64,000 bases of DNA. Source: Pseudomonas frederiksbergensis (lineage in GTDB: Bacteria; Pseudomonadota; Gammaproteobacteria; Pseudomonadales; Pseudomonadaceae). The DNA is taken from positions 5,104,001 to 5,168,000 of the forward strand of contig NZ_CP018319.1 of assembly GCF_001952935.1 (NCBI RefSeq). Reading direction: 5' to 3'. Under the pieces are notes generated by a model. It saw only the letters and a program-made list of their open reading frames with translations, was not told where the DNA came from and made no database searches. Below, in pieces: positions 1-8,823 of this stretch (position 1 is the stretch's first letter; each line of letters starts with the position of its first letter). A program made the position numbers and the translations under genes.

Positions 1-6
1 TTCATC

Positions 7-1026
7 ATGGCGAGAAAAATCAGTTATCAGCAGGCAATCAACGAAGCGCTGGCCCAGGAAATGCGCCGCGACCCCAGCGTGTTCATCATGGGTGAGGACG
101 TCGCCGGCGGTGCCGGTGCCCCCGGTGAAAACGACGCCTGGGGCGGGGTGCTGGGCGTGACCAAGGGCCTTTATCACCAATTCCCTGGGCGAGTGCTGGA
201 CACGCCATTGTCGGAGTTGGGTTATGTCGGTGCTGCAGTGGGCGCCGCGACCTGTGGTGTGCGCCCGGTGTGCGAATTGATGTTTGTCGACTTCGCCGGT
301 TGCTGCCTGGACCAGATCCTCAATCAGGCGGCCAAGTTTCGCTACATGTTCGGTGGCAAGGCCTCCACGCCCCTGGTGATCCGCACGATGGTCGGTGCCG
401 GGTTGCGGGCCGCCGCCCAGCACTCGCAGATGCTGACCTCGTTGTGGACCCACATTCCAGGGCTGAAAGTGGTTTGCCCGTCGTCGCCTTATGACGCCAA
501 AGGCTTGTTGATCCAGGCCATCCGCGACAATGACCCGGTGATCTTTTGTGAACACAAAATGCTCTACAGCATGCAGGGTGAAGTACCGGAAGAGCTCTAT
601 ACCATTCCCTTCGGCGAAGCCAACTTCCTGCGTGATGGCAAGGACGTGACGCTGGTCTCCTATGGCCGCACCGTCAACACGGCGATGGACGCCGCGCGCA
701 ATCTGGCCGCACGCGGCATCGACTGCGAGGTGATCGACCTGCGCACCACCAGCCCATTGGACGAAGACAGCATTCTCGAAAGCGTGGAAAAGACCGGGCG
801 CCTGGTGGTGATCGACGAAGCCAACCCGCGCTGTTCCATGGCCACGGACATCTCGGCCCTGGTGGCGCAAAAAGCTTTCGCCTCGCTCAAGGCGCCGATC
901 GAGATGGTGACTGCGCCGCACACGCCGGTGCCGTTCTCTGATGCTTTGGAGGACCTCTATATTCCCGACGCGGCGAAGATCGAAAGCGCCGTGCTCAAGC
1001 TGATTGAGTGGAGCAAGCGTTCATGA
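7..1026 (+). CDS. acoB: Acetoin dehydrogenase E1 component, beta subunit
   Basis: Beta subunit of the thiamine-diphosphate E1 component that cleaves acetoin and passes the acetyl unit to AcoC. At 339 residues it has the usual length for the 2-oxo-acid dehydrogenase E1-beta family. The N-terminal half carries the transketolase-like pyrimidine-binding segment (MGEDVAGGAGAPGEND near residues 28-43), followed by the C-terminal transketolase domain. Its stop overlaps the acoC start by 4 bp, so the two are translationally coupled. acoA would be expected just upstream, outside the window. Pyruvate dehydrogenase E1-beta is the main alternative; the AcoC-type partner and butanediol dehydrogenase downstream favour acetoin. 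Confidence 0.9.
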   Translation: MARKISYQQAINEALAQEMRRDPSVFIMGEDVAGGAGAPGENDAWGGVLGVTKGLYHQFPGRVLDTPLSELGYVGAAVGAATCGVRPVCELMFVDFAGCCLDQILNQAAKFRYMFGGKASTPLVIRTMVGAGLRAAAQHSQMLTSLWTHIPGLKVVCPSSPYDAKGLLIQAIRDNDPVIFCEHKMLYSMQGEVPEELYTIPFGEANFLRDGKDVTLVSYGRTVNTAMDAARNLAARGIDCEVIDLRTTSPLDEDSILESVEKTGRLVVIDEANPRCSMATDISALVAQKAFASLKAPIEMVTAPHTPVPFSDALEDLYIPDAAKIESAVLKLIEWSKRS

Positions 1027-2135
1027 GCCAGATCCATACCCTGACCATGCCCAAGTGGGGCCTGTCCATGACCGAGGGACGGGTCGATGTCTGGCTCAAG
1101 GAGGAGGGCCAGGCTATCGCCAAGGGCGACGAAGTGCTGGATGTCGAAACCGACAAAATTTCCAGCAGTGTCGAGGCGCCGTTTTCCGGGGTGCTTCGTC
1201 GGCAGATCGCCCGCCAGGATGAAACCCTGGCGGTGGGTGCGTTGCTCGGCATCGTGGTCGACGGCGAAGCCAGCGAGGCGGAGATCGAAGCGGTGGTCGA
1301 GCAGTTTCAAGCCGCGTTCGTGCCCGGTGACGGTGCCGAAGAAGACAGCGGGCCGAAACCGCAAAAGGTCGAGCTGGACGGGCGGTTGATCCGTTACTTC
1401 GAGCGCGGCGATGGAGGTGTGCCGTTGGTGCTGGTCCATGGCTTTGGCGGTGACCTGAACAACTGGATGTTCAATCACGAAGCATTAGCCGCCGGCCGCC
1501 GGGTGATTGCGCTGGATCTGCCGGGCCATGGCGAGTCGACCAAACAGCTGGAGCGTGGAGACCTGGATGAGCTGAGCGGCGTAGTGCTGGCATTGCTCGA
1601 TCACCTAGACATTCCCGCAGCGCATCTGGTGGGGCACTCCATGGGCGGCGCGGTGTCGCTGAACACTGCGCGTCTGGCTCCGCAGCGGGTACGGTCCCTG
1701 ACTTTGATCGGCAGCGCCGGTCTGGGCGAGGACATCAACGGCGATTACCTGCAAGGCTTTGTCGAGGCTACCAACCGCAATGCCCTCAAGCCACAGTTGG
1801 TGCAACTGTTCTCCAACCCCGAGCTGGTCAACCGGCAGATGCTCGAAGACATGCTCAAGTACAAGCGCCTGGAAGGGGTGGACGCGGCATTGAGAATGCT
1901 GGTTTCGGGCCTGTTTACCGAGGGCCGGCAACAACTGGATCTGCGCCACGTGGTGCAGGAAGGTCAGCTGCCAGTGTTGCTGGTCTGGGGCAGTGACGAT
2001 GCAATTATTCCGGTGAACCACAGCGCCGGGCTGAAGGCCCAGGTCGAGGTCTTGCCAGGTCAAGCGCACATGGTGCAGATGGAAGCGGCCGAGCAGGTCA
2101 ACCGATTGATCCTGGACTTTGTGCAACAGCACTGA
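1023..2135 (+). CDS. acoC: Acetoin dehydrogenase E2, lipoyl domain fused to alpha/beta hydrolase
   Basis: Dihydrolipoyllysine acetyltransferase of the acetoin dehydrogenase complex, 370 residues. The N-terminal lipoyl domain (about 1-80) has the lipoylation lysine in ETDKIS (Lys45). Residues about 115-370 form an alpha/beta-hydrolase fold with nucleophile elbow GHSMGG (Ser206) rather than the usual E2 catalytic domain, which is the AcoC type of architecture. The ATG at 1023 overlaps the acoB stop (ATGA) and fits the N terminus of the family; in-frame upstream codons exist but lie inside acoB. Confidence 0.9.
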   Translation: MSQIHTLTMPKWGLSMTEGRVDVWLKEEGQAIAKGDEVLDVETDKISSSVEAPFSGVLRRQIARQDETLAVGALLGIVVDGEASEAEIEAVVEQFQAAFVPGDGAEEDSGPKPQKVELDGRLIRYFERGDGGVPLVLVHGFGGDLNNWMFNHEALAAGRRVIALDLPGHGESTKQLERGDLDELSGVVLALLDHLDIPAAHLVGHSMGGAVSLNTARLAPQRVRSLTLIGSAGLGEDINGDYLQGFVEATNRNALKPQLVQLFSNPELVNRQMLEDMLKYKRLEGVDAALRMLVSGLFTEGRQQLDLRHVVQEGQLPVLLVWGSDDAIIPVNHSAGLKAQVEVLPGQAHMVQMEAAEQVNRLILDFVQQH

Positions 2136-2142
2136 CGACTTC

Positions 2143-2171
2143 TCCTGGCAGCCTCACGCGGGGCGCCAGGA
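2143..2171 (+). promoter_or_regulatory. Intercistronic hairpin between acoC and butanediol dehydrogenase
   Basis: Inverted repeat TCCTGGC...GCCAGGA, with an inner GCC/GGC pair and one bulged A, sits between the acoC stop and the AAGGAG ribosome site of the next gene. There is no T run, so it is more likely an mRNA processing or stability element than a terminator. Confidence 0.4.
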
Positions 2172-2196
2172 CCAACGATTTCAAGGAGATTTTGCT

Positions 2197-3291
2197 ATGA
2201 GCCTTTCAATCAATCCGGTACGCAGCATGCGCGCAGCGGTCTGGCATGGCCGCAACGATATCCGTGTCGAAGACGTTCCGCTGCCAATAGCACCGCCCGC
2301 CGGCTGGGTGCAAATCCGTGTGCAATGGTGCGGAATTTGTGGCTCCGATTTGCATGAGTACGTGGCCGGGCCGGTGTTCATACCGGTCGACGCGCCGCAC
2401 CCGCTGACCGGGATCAAGGGCCAGTGCATTCTCGGTCATGAGTTTTGCGGTGAGATCGTCGAACTCGGTGCCGGTGTCCAGGGGTTTAGCGTCGGCGAAC
2501 CGGTGGCGGCCGACGCCTGCCAACATTGCGGCACCTGCTACTACTGCACCCATGGGCTGTACAACATCTGCGAGAACCTGGCCTTCACCGGGTTGATGAA
2601 CAATGGTGCCTTCGCCGAACTGGTCAACGTGCCGGCCAACCTGCTGTACAAATTGCCGGCGAACTTCCCTGCTGAAGCCGGGGCACTAATCGAGCCGCTG
2701 GCGGTGGGCATGCACGCGGTGAAAAAAGCCGGGAGCCTGCTCGGGCAGAATGTGGTGGTGGTCGGTGCAGGCACCATTGGCTTATGCACCATCATGTGCG
2801 CCAAGGCTGCCGGTGCGGCTCAGGTGATCGCTCTGGAAATGTCTGGAGCGCGCAAGGCCAAGGCTCTGGAAGTGGGGGCGACCCATGTGCTCGATCCCAA
2901 TGAGTGCGATGCCTTGGCCGAGGTACGGCGCCTGACGGGTGGGCTCGGGGCGGATGTCAGCTTCGAATGCATCGGCAACAAACACACGGCCAAGCTCGCG
3001 ATCGATCTGATCCGCAAGGCCGGCAAGTGCGTATTGGTGGGGATCTTTGAGGAGCCCAGCGAGTTCAACTTCTTCGAGTTGGTGGCTACCGAAAAACAGG
3101 TACTCGGTGCGCTGGCCTATAACGGTGAATTCGCTGACGTGATCGCTTTTATTGCTGATGGCCGGCTGAACATCACACCACTGGTGACCGGGCGCATTCA
3201 GTTGGAACAGATCGTGGGTCAGGGCTTCGAGGAGCTGGTCAACAACAAGGAGCACAACGTCAAAATCATCGTGTCACCCGCTCGAGTCTGA
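2197..3291 (+). CDS. 2,3-butanediol dehydrogenase (zinc-dependent MDR family)
   Basis: 364-residue medium-chain dehydrogenase that should interconvert 2,3-butanediol and acetoin with NAD(H), feeding the aco complex. Catalytic zinc ligands are visible as Cys45 in WCGICGSD and the GHE motif at 80-82. The structural zinc lobe has four cysteines in CQHCGTCYYC (108, 111, 114, 117), and a Rossmann VVVVGAGTIGL lies in the middle of the chain. The ATG at 2197 is preceded by AAGGAG. The location right after acoBC matches the aco/bdh operons of other pseudomonads. Another secondary alcohol cannot be excluded as substrate. Confidence 0.87.
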   Translation: MSLSINPVRSMRAAVWHGRNDIRVEDVPLPIAPPAGWVQIRVQWCGICGSDLHEYVAGPVFIPVDAPHPLTGIKGQCILGHEFCGEIVELGAGVQGFSVGEPVAADACQHCGTCYYCTHGLYNICENLAFTGLMNNGAFAELVNVPANLLYKLPANFPAEAGALIEPLAVGMHAVKKAGSLLGQNVVVVGAGTIGLCTIMCAKAAGAAQVIALEMSGARKAKALEVGATHVLDPNECDALAEVRRLTGGLGADVSFECIGNKHTAKLAIDLIRKAGKCVLVGIFEEPSEFNFFELVATEKQVLGALAYNGEFADVIAFIADGRLNITPLVTGRIQLEQIVGQGFEELVNNKEHNVKIIVSPARV

Positions 3292-3310
3292 AGCGGCTGA
3301 ATCGCGCGAT

Positions 3311-3330
3311 GACCCAGGCTATGTGAAAAC
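3311..3330 (+). repeat. Solitary IS-end-like sequence
   Basis: GACCCAGGCTATGTGAAAAC differs by one base from a second copy at 45549-45568. It also resembles the terminal inverted repeat at the right end of the IS1182-family element (47778-47795, other strand). No transposase is next to it. Probably a scar or a sequence shared with such an element. Confidence 0.4.
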
Positions 3331-3372
3331 GAAGTGAGCATACCCGGGATGGAAGTAGTTTCATGCCTGCTC

Positions 3373-3777
3373 TCAGGCCCGTTTGTGTGTCCCGGGCCGA
3401 GCGGCCAATTGCGAGCGGGGCGTCAAGATGGCCAAGGCAACCGTCACGATGAAGAGCGCCGGCACGTCACCTGCCAAGTGCCCCATTTGCCCCGGTTGGG
3501 TGACCGTCTGGACGGCCATGATTGCTCCGTGTACGGCGCTAGACCACACGGTGAACCAGATCAGGCTCAGATTGGCTAATGGATCACGTGCGGCCAGGAT
3601 CAAGAACACGCCAAGTGTGGCGTAGATGCCAACGATCATCATCGGGTAGTCCGAGTGACCGACGTGCCAGGCCCAGCCGGACGGCCAGAACAACATAAGT
3701 GGGTAGAGAGCAAGGCAGGCGAGGCCAGCCAAAATTAGAACGACACGTAAATACCTGAGGCGATCGACTAAGGTCAT
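3373..3777 (-). CDS. Small integral membrane protein, function unknown
   Basis: 134 residues with about four hydrophobic spans (near 10-30, 42-62, 68-88 and 105-122), each bounded by charged or aromatic residues; the end KRA is basic. It resembles short DUF6632-like membrane proteins of proteobacteria, but that family call is from memory. It stands alone, facing the aco operon. A GGAG-like ribosome site (read as ggactcctc on the + strand) precedes the ATG at 3777. No function can be assigned. Confidence 0.6.
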   Translation of the reverse strand: MTLVDRLRYLRVVLILAGLACLALYPLMLFWPSGWAWHVGHSDYPMMIVGIYATLGVFLILAARDPLANLSLIWFTVWSSAVHGAIMAVQTVTQPGQMGHLAGDVPALFIVTVALAILTPRSQLAARPGTHKRA

Positions 3778-4180
3778 GGCGGACTCCTCTTTGGGCCTGA
3801 CTCTAATTTGACCCCAAGTGGGGGAATAACGCCTTCACGGGCTTGGTGGATAACAATCGGCTCAATCAGTTTCGGCAGTAGACCAAGCATAGCTACTCAT
3901 TTGCTATCGCTCCGTCCACCGTCCGCTTCTGGCCGATTTCTGTCGGTGCTCACCGGCAGCTATGGGTCGATTTTTTCCTTTCGCCACCCTCAGATATGTG
4001 GTTTGGGGTTGGCGACAAGTTAAACATTGATAGTGGGATGGGGTGATGGTTTTAAATCCAATCCGGGATACGACTAACGCCCCTAATATTTGAGGCTTCA
4101 ATCGACACAAATCTGTTGGGTGACCCGCGGTAAAGTGAATGCGGCTTGATGCCCAGCGGGCGAAAAGTGAGAGTACCCAC
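3778..4180. other. 403-bp gap holding a dispersed repeat
   Basis: No convincing gene. It contains a short CCCC/GGGG hairpin just after 3810 and the dispersed repeat listed at 3921-3976. Confidence 0.5.
3921..3976 (+). repeat. Dispersed Pseudomonas-type repeat, copy 1
   Basis: The core GTCCGCTTCTGGCCGATTTC is also found, with substitutions, at 8824-8881 (copy 2) and 58303-58331 (copy 3). It is followed by CGGCAGCTATGGGTCGATTT, a tail that I recognise from intergenic repeats of many pseudomonads. Confidence 0.5.
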
Positions 4181-4618
4181 TTACATCGATTTGACCGAGA
4201 CTACTTCCACAAACCTGAATTTTTTTCTGGCCGTCTTTGTAGCTTCTTGTTCTGCAACTAGGGAGCTCAGCGTATCGGCCTCATGCACCATCTCGTGCAT
4301 CTCGCCTTCAAATTCGTTTCCCACACGGAGCGTAACTCTCAACCTAGGAGTGAAGCCTTTTGAGACTGCCTTTTTCTTCGCGGCCTTCACCGGTTGTACG
4401 ATCACAACATCCGGGACTGTGTCCTGCACGTCTGAGTTAATTGCCGGCGCAGAGGACTCAGAATCACCGAATAGCGCCCGGCGCATCTCATCTTCCATCA
4501 ATTCCGTATTCATACCATTTCTCAGAAGGGTGTTATTTATAACCTGATCGATTCTATCAGGATGGCCGGACTCTGTAGTAAAGCGTCGTAGGGTCTGAGC
4601 TGAGGTGACAAAGGCCAA
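4181..4618 (-). CDS. Hypothetical protein with basic middle segment
   Basis: Not recognised. 145 residues if started at TTG 4618; a better start may be the ATG at 4513 (110 residues, MNTELMEDEMRR). The middle is lysine/alanine-rich (VKAAKKKAVSKG), followed by a beta-like segment FTPRLRVTLRVGNEFEGEM and a charged C terminus. This could suit a small DNA- or partner-binding protein, but no family is claimed. An in-frame stop lies at 4640-4642, and the 5' side borders the duplicated GST fragment, so the N terminus may have been changed by that rearrangement. Confidence 0.5.
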   Translation of the reverse strand: MAFVTSAQTLRRFTTESGHPDRIDQVINNTLLRNGMNTELMEDEMRRALFGDSESSAPAINSDVQDTVPDVVIVQPVKAAKKKAVSKGFTPRLRVTLRVGNEFEGEMHEMVHEADTLSSLVAEQEATKTARKKFRFVEVVSVKSM

Positions 4619-4748
4619 CAGAACAGATACCGGCGAGCGTCAGCATCTGTCCATCTGCCGCCTATCATGGCGGGCAGCTGTCGGCCAGTCTCAGCCAAAG
4701 ACGAGAAGAGCTAGGCTTCCGGCATCATTCCTCAAGGACGACCGCCAT

Positions 4749-4973
4749 GCCTTCTCGAAATTCCCGGTCAATGCCACTCCACTGGACGAGCGTTTTGAGT
4801 TCCTAGATGCGTACTGGCAGCGCTGGACAAAACGTCCAAGCTTCCAAGCTGCGTACGCTGATCACAACAGCGGCATTCCTGAGCTGGATTCGCCAGTCCA
4901 GTAACAGTTTCTCAATGGAAACTCCGGCGCGCCGAGATTGCCACACCCTTGGCTTTCTCGGTGACCGTAGGGA
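4749..4973 (+). pseudogene. Duplicated 3' end of the glutathione S-transferase gene
   Basis: This 225-bp segment repeats 7057-7281 with about six mismatches counted by eye. It encodes the last 50 or so residues of the GST (from FSKFPVNATPLDERF to ELDSPVQ and stop) plus about 70 bp of 3' flank. There is no 5' gene portion upstream, so it cannot make a functional enzyme. It marks a recent duplication or recombination. Confidence 0.9.
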
Positions 4974-5069
4974 TCTCGTCACGTCGCTGGTATCGACTGG
5001 CGATGCTGCTTGCTGAACCATGATGGCTCGGCTTTTGACTGAGCACCCAACACTGCTCTCACTGACAAT

Positions 5070-5087
5070 CTACCTGTCAAAAGGTAG
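5070..5087. promoter_or_regulatory. Palindromic operator upstream of TetR gene
   Basis: Perfect 6-bp arms CTACCT-gtcaaa-AGGTAG lie about 60 bp upstream of the tetR start. The position and shape are typical of an autoregulatory TetR-family site. It shares the ACCT/AGGT core with the palindromes upstream of the GST gene. Confidence 0.6.
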
Positions 5088-5148
5088 GTCTTTGCTGTAA
5101 ATTAGCTTTCTATATTTAAGAGATCGTCCCAAGACGAAAGGCACCGAG

Positions 5149-5712
5149 ATGAGCGTCAACTCCAAGGAAGCCATTTTGTTGGCGGCCAAGAAAATTGCCC
5201 AATCGCAGGGCTACAATGGTTTGAATTTCCGCGACCTTGCGCAAGATGTTGGTATCAAAGCGGCGAGTATTTATTACCATTTTCCAAGCAAAGCCGATCT
5301 GGGTATTGCCGTTGCCAAACGATATTGGGAGGACGGTGCGCTCGCGCTCGAGACGATCGAATCAGAAAGCCCGTCTCCGATTGACGCTCTGCGTCGCTTT
5401 CCTGAAATATTCCGAAGATCGCTTGAGGCCGACAATCGTCTCTGCCTGGGCAGTTTCATGGGCGCTGAAACCGATACTTTGCCCATTGAGATGACAAAAG
5501 AAATTCAGACCTTTGCTGATGTCAACATTGCATGGCTAAGCAAGCTTCTATTGGCTGCGAAGGTGTGCGAATCAAGTGAGAGTGAATCTAGAGCACGTGC
5601 AATTTTCGCAGCTATTGTCGGTGCCCAGCTCTTTGCTAGAAGTCGCTCGGATATCTCGCTTTTCGATGCCCTGGTCGATTCATACCGCGCGTCCGGGCCG
5701 ATGCCGGCGTAG
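5149..5712 (+). CDS. TetR/AcrR-family transcriptional regulator
   Basis: 187 residues. The N-terminal domain (about 5-55) has the TetR helix-turn-helix with NFRDLAQDVGIKAASIYYHF. The C-terminal ligand domain ends IFAAIVGAQLFARSRSDISLFDALV. AAAGG precedes the ATG. An inverted repeat at 5070-5087 suggests autoregulation, and similar palindromes precede the GST gene at 6511, so GST is the likely target. NemR-like or other electrophile-sensing repressors are the nearest functional idea, by context only. Confidence 0.85.
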   Translation: MSVNSKEAILLAAKKIAQSQGYNGLNFRDLAQDVGIKAASIYYHFPSKADLGIAVAKRYWEDGALALETIESESPSPIDALRRFPEIFRRSLEADNRLCLGSFMGAETDTLPIEMTKEIQTFADVNIAWLSKLLLAAKVCESSESESRARAIFAAIVGAQLFARSRSDISLFDALVDSYRASGPMPA

Positions 5713-6407
5713 CAACTGACAGCGACTCGGTTCAGCGAAACGGCGGCTTTGCCGCATGCGCGTCCAATGCGAAGCGGCGCGCATGTGCATTTCGCTATGC
5801 GACGGCGCAGGCGGGAAGGGGGCTGCGTAAACAGTGTGATATATGTCGACGTATCCCAGAATGCATTTCTTTTTCCAAAATCTCATAACGGTGAGTCCAA
5901 TATCTAGGCCATCTATGCTGGGACTCAGTGTGGGCCTTTAAAGGCAACGCTTGTGTATCACTTGGCCTCGAGCTTTTTAAGCCAAATTGGAAAATGATCC
6001 ACCTGGCACCTTGGTTCAGGCATGTGTACCGTTTGAGGTCACCTGGACGCCGATGCGTTGTGAATGTCCGTCATATCCATTCCCCTTTCCTCCCATAATC
6101 ACTTCTAACGCCTGTTGTTAACGTCTCAGACGTTGAGGACGTGCCACAGACAGTTGCACCCTTGATCAGCCCCGCTTTTCGAAGCTTTCGCTGCCCCTTG
6201 CTCACAGGCTTTAGCGCTCGACGCGTGCGAAGTAGCACAGACATAGGTGTTCAGCATCATTCAGGGGAGTTTCCAGCCCGCATTAGCTGGGATAAAGCGA
6301 GTGAGCCTCGCGACTGATGTTAGGTTGCGCGCCCTTTTCCGACTGGAGTGAGCGACTCACCTCAATCGAACCAAAACAGCCAGAAAAACCCAGTAAGAAA
6401 CTTTCAC
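5713..6407. other. Long gap without recognisable gene
   Basis: About 700 bp between the TetR stop and the GST operators. No ORF of convincing composition. A small palindrome AACGTCT-CA-GACGTT occurs near 6120-6133. Given the flanking duplications, this is probably eroded coding or spacer DNA. Confidence 0.5.
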
Positions 6408-6421
6408 CTAACAAGTGTTAG
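6408..6421. promoter_or_regulatory. Palindrome upstream of GST, distal operator
   Basis: Perfect CTAAC-AAGT-GTTAG, followed 7 bp later by TTGACG (6429-6434), a possible -35. It has the same arms and 4-bp spacing as the proximal palindrome at 6464-6481, so the two look like paired binding sites of one dimeric repressor. Confidence 0.6.
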
Positions 6422-6463
6422 ATAGGTGTTGACGTGCATCGAGCCTTCCGCCAAGGTTTGTCT

Positions 6464-6481
6464 ACCTAACGATAGTTAGGT
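6464..6481. promoter_or_regulatory. Palindrome upstream of GST, proximal operator
   Basis: Perfect ACCTAAC-GATA-GTTAGGT (7-bp arms, 4-bp spacer), 30 bp before the GST start, where it would overlap the promoter or transcription start. Confidence 0.65.
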
Positions 6482-6510
6482 GGCCCGACCACCAACCTGT
6501 AGGATCGACC

Positions 6511-7212
6511 ATGACTACTAAACTTCAGCTTTTCACTTCGCCTTCGGCCTTTCCGAACCCACAGCGTCTGCGTCTGTTCATGCACGAAAAGGGCATCGCT
6601 GACCAATTTGCCGAGACCATCTATGACATGTCCCCTGTAGGCGAACAGCGTGGCTGGCGTCATTTGAATATGAACCCGTGGGGCGAAACTCCCACCCTCC
6701 AACTGGCTGACGGTAGCTACATTTCCGAAACGGCTGCCATCGTTCGTTATCTCGACCAAGAATATCCCGGTCGCAAGATCATGGGAGAGACCGCACTGGA
6801 ACAGGGTCTGGATAACATGTGGGATAACCGGGTGTGGGTGCACATCCTGTACCGCATCGTTACAGCGTTTCACGTGTTGCACACCGGACTCGGCTTCAAG
6901 CTAGAACTGACCAAGAATGAGGCTTGGGGCGAACACTGCCGCAAGGAAGCTTTGGCTCACGCCGCACTGGTCAATCGTCATTTGTCAGACGGCCGCGAAT
7001 GGCTGCTCGGCGGCGATGCCCCGACCTTCTCGGACATTACCCTGGCAACCGCTATCGCCTTCTCGAAATTCCCGGTCAATGCCACTCCACTGGACGAGCG
7101 TTTTGAGTTCCTAGATGCGTACTGGCAGCGCTGGACAAAACGTCCAAGCTTCCAAGCTGCCTACGCTGATCACAACAGCGGTATTCCTGAGCTGGATTCG
7201 CCAGCCCAGTAA
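6511..7212 (+). CDS. Glutathione S-transferase
   Basis: 233-residue cytosolic GST. The N-terminal thioredoxin-like domain (about 4-85) has the cis-proline region GETPTLQL and the glutathione gamma-glutamyl-binding SETAAI; the rest is the alpha-helical domain. It conjugates glutathione to electrophiles. AGGA precedes the ATG. The two palindromes directly upstream indicate TetR-type repression, and a ChaC-like glutathione-degrading enzyme lies 0.5 kb downstream. The last 50 codons and flank are duplicated at 4749-4973. Confidence 0.87.
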   Translation: MTTKLQLFTSPSAFPNPQRLRLFMHEKGIADQFAETIYDMSPVGEQRGWRHLNMNPWGETPTLQLADGSYISETAAIVRYLDQEYPGRKIMGETALEQGLDNMWDNRVWVHILYRIVTAFHVLHTGLGFKLELTKNEAWGEHCRKEALAHAALVNRHLSDGREWLLGGDAPTFSDITLATAIAFSKFPVNATPLDERFEFLDAYWQRWTKRPSFQAAYADHNSGIPELDSPAQ

Positions 7213-7350
7213 CAGCTTCTCAATGGAAACTCCGGCGCGCCGAGATCGCCACACCCCTGGCTTTCTCGGTGACCGTAGGGAGCTTTGACATCTCTGAGCA
7301 TGAGCTCCACTGCGTTGTAAATGGTGCACTGCATTAACCACCGACCGATG

Positions 7351-7527
7351 TGTACAACGGTTTTCGCAGCCGTCGCAGGCGCGCAATTCCTTGCAAGAAG
7401 CCCGTCTGATCTTTCGCTGTTCGACTCATTAATCGAAAGCTATCGCGCGCTCGAATGGTTCCCAATGTCGGCAGTTAACGACAAGTATCCCGCATCGTCG
7501 CGCGACAACCATTCGCCGCACGACTGA
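7351..7527 (+). pseudogene. C-terminal relic of a TetR regulator
   Basis: The frame encoding VFAAVAGAQFLARSPSDLSLFD aligns with IFAAIVGAQLFARSRSDISLFD at the end of the TetR at 5149-5712. It is diverged (roughly 60-70% at protein level by eye) and therefore not part of the recent duplication. The DNA-binding half is missing. It sits immediately after the intact GST, as the intact TetR sits after the GST fragment. Confidence 0.8.
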
Positions 7528-7728
7528 GTGGGTCGGCAAGATCAGATTGAGAAGTAAGCACCTCAGCTTCTTGAGCCAAGCCTAGGAAGAGTTTTGCTTC
7601 TTGCTAAGGAAAACTTAGTGCTTAGAAAGTTAACCGCATTTTAGTTATTCAGGTCGCTTAGACCGGAGGGGCTAGGAGCTTCTAGCTCTCACCATCGAGT
7701 AGTAGAACGTAAACGGAGGCTGTTAAAA

Positions 7729-8397
7729 ATGTTAACAAAGAACCTACTCACGTCTGGGGCCTACCTGGATAACTTCAAAGAGTTGCCTGAAAACGTTCTG
7801 TGGCCGCTCGACCGCATCGAAAAATCGATGCGCGAAACAATGAAGGAGCGCCCCGACCGAGGTGATTTCTGGGTTTTTGGTTATGGATCGCTGATCTGGA
7901 ATCCCTTGCTGAACTTCGCAGAACAGCAGGCAGCCAAGCTACTTGGTTGGCATCGCAGCTTTTGTTTACGATTGCTCGCGAACCGCGCAACTCTGGATAA
8001 ACCTGGTCGAATGCTAGCTTTGAAATCCGGCGGCCGAACTGAAGGAATCGCCTTCCGGCTGACCGAACAGGTAGCAGAAGAGGAACTAATTCAATTGTGG
8101 GTTCGCGAGATGGCCACTGGAGTCTATCGGCCGATCTGGACCACGATCTCCCTAAAGGATGGTTCTGAAGCCACGGCTCTGGTCTTTATAGCGGAGCCCA
8201 CCCACCCGTTTTTTGAGGCAGACGCGACAGTAGCAGCCATCGCCGGCTGCATTGCCAGTGCAGAGGGACCATTGGGAAGCAATGCCGATTATGTCCAAAG
8301 GCTCCATCACGCGCTGAGTGAGTACGGAATTGTGGATGAATACGTCGATGTATTATTTACTGAACTTGGGAGGCAACCATATGAACTGGTAATGTAA
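7729..8397 (+). CDS. ChaC-like gamma-glutamylcyclotransferase
   Basis: 222 residues. ChaC enzymes cleave glutathione to 5-oxoproline and Cys-Gly in the cytosol. The family's substrate loop GYGSL is at 51-55 (FWVFGYGSLIWNP), and the acidic segment LWVREM with Glu126 fits the position of the catalytic glutamate. GGAGG lies 9 bp before the ATG. With GST and its regulator upstream, the locus is a small glutathione-metabolism island. About 45 residues precede the GYGSL motif, longer than in compact ChaC proteins. Confidence 0.85.
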   Translation: MLTKNLLTSGAYLDNFKELPENVLWPLDRIEKSMRETMKERPDRGDFWVFGYGSLIWNPLLNFAEQQAAKLLGWHRSFCLRLLANRATLDKPGRMLALKSGGRTEGIAFRLTEQVAEEELIQLWVREMATGVYRPIWTTISLKDGSEATALVFIAEPTHPFFEADATVAAIAGCIASAEGPLGSNADYVQRLHHALSEYGIVDEYVDVLFTELGRQPYELVM

Positions 8398-8537
8398 GTG
8401 ACAGTGGCAGATACCTGCCAGCGAAATAATCTTACGTCACGACTAAGAGGTTCTTGCTCGTTGGTCCAGGCGATAGCTAGTCGCAAAACTGTGACGCCTT
8501 TTCCACCCGCTGAACGATTTGCCTGCTCTTCATACCG

Positions 8538-8780
8538 GTGACGCATGCCGGCTTGCTCATCGCCGTTCTAGGGGCTCTATTTTTTCTCGCCACCGGCGTC
8601 ACCATGGTTCAAGTGGTCGCTACCCCATTGATATCGCCTTTGGGCGCCGCAAAAACGGCTCACAGCCGGGTAACATTTGCTCATGCCTTCAACCCCTTGG
8701 TACAACTGTGGTTCCATATCGGGGGGGCAATAACTATCCAAGGGGCGTTAAACGCCGTTGACGCCATCACTCTTTCGCCA
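8538..8780 (+). pseudogene. Relic of a FucP/GluP-like sugar MFS transporter
   Basis: One frame reads ATGVTMVQVVATPLISPLG and TAHSRVTFAHAFNPL, the hallmark TM region of fucose/glucose-galactose permeases (GITLLQVAANPY... RLNLTQAFNSLGTT). The alignment then continues in the next frame as LGTTVVPYRGG, showing a frameshift near 8695. Only about 80 of about 430 codons remain. Confidence 0.75.
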
Positions 8781-8823
8781 TCAGCGCTCAAGGCATTCCT
8801 TGCTCAGAAGTCACAAGTCAGAC

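Noticed and set aside
4146..4547. 133-codon + strand frame
   Set aside because: Complementary to the minus-strand hypothetical gene 4181-4618, and Ser/Thr-rich as shadow frames are.
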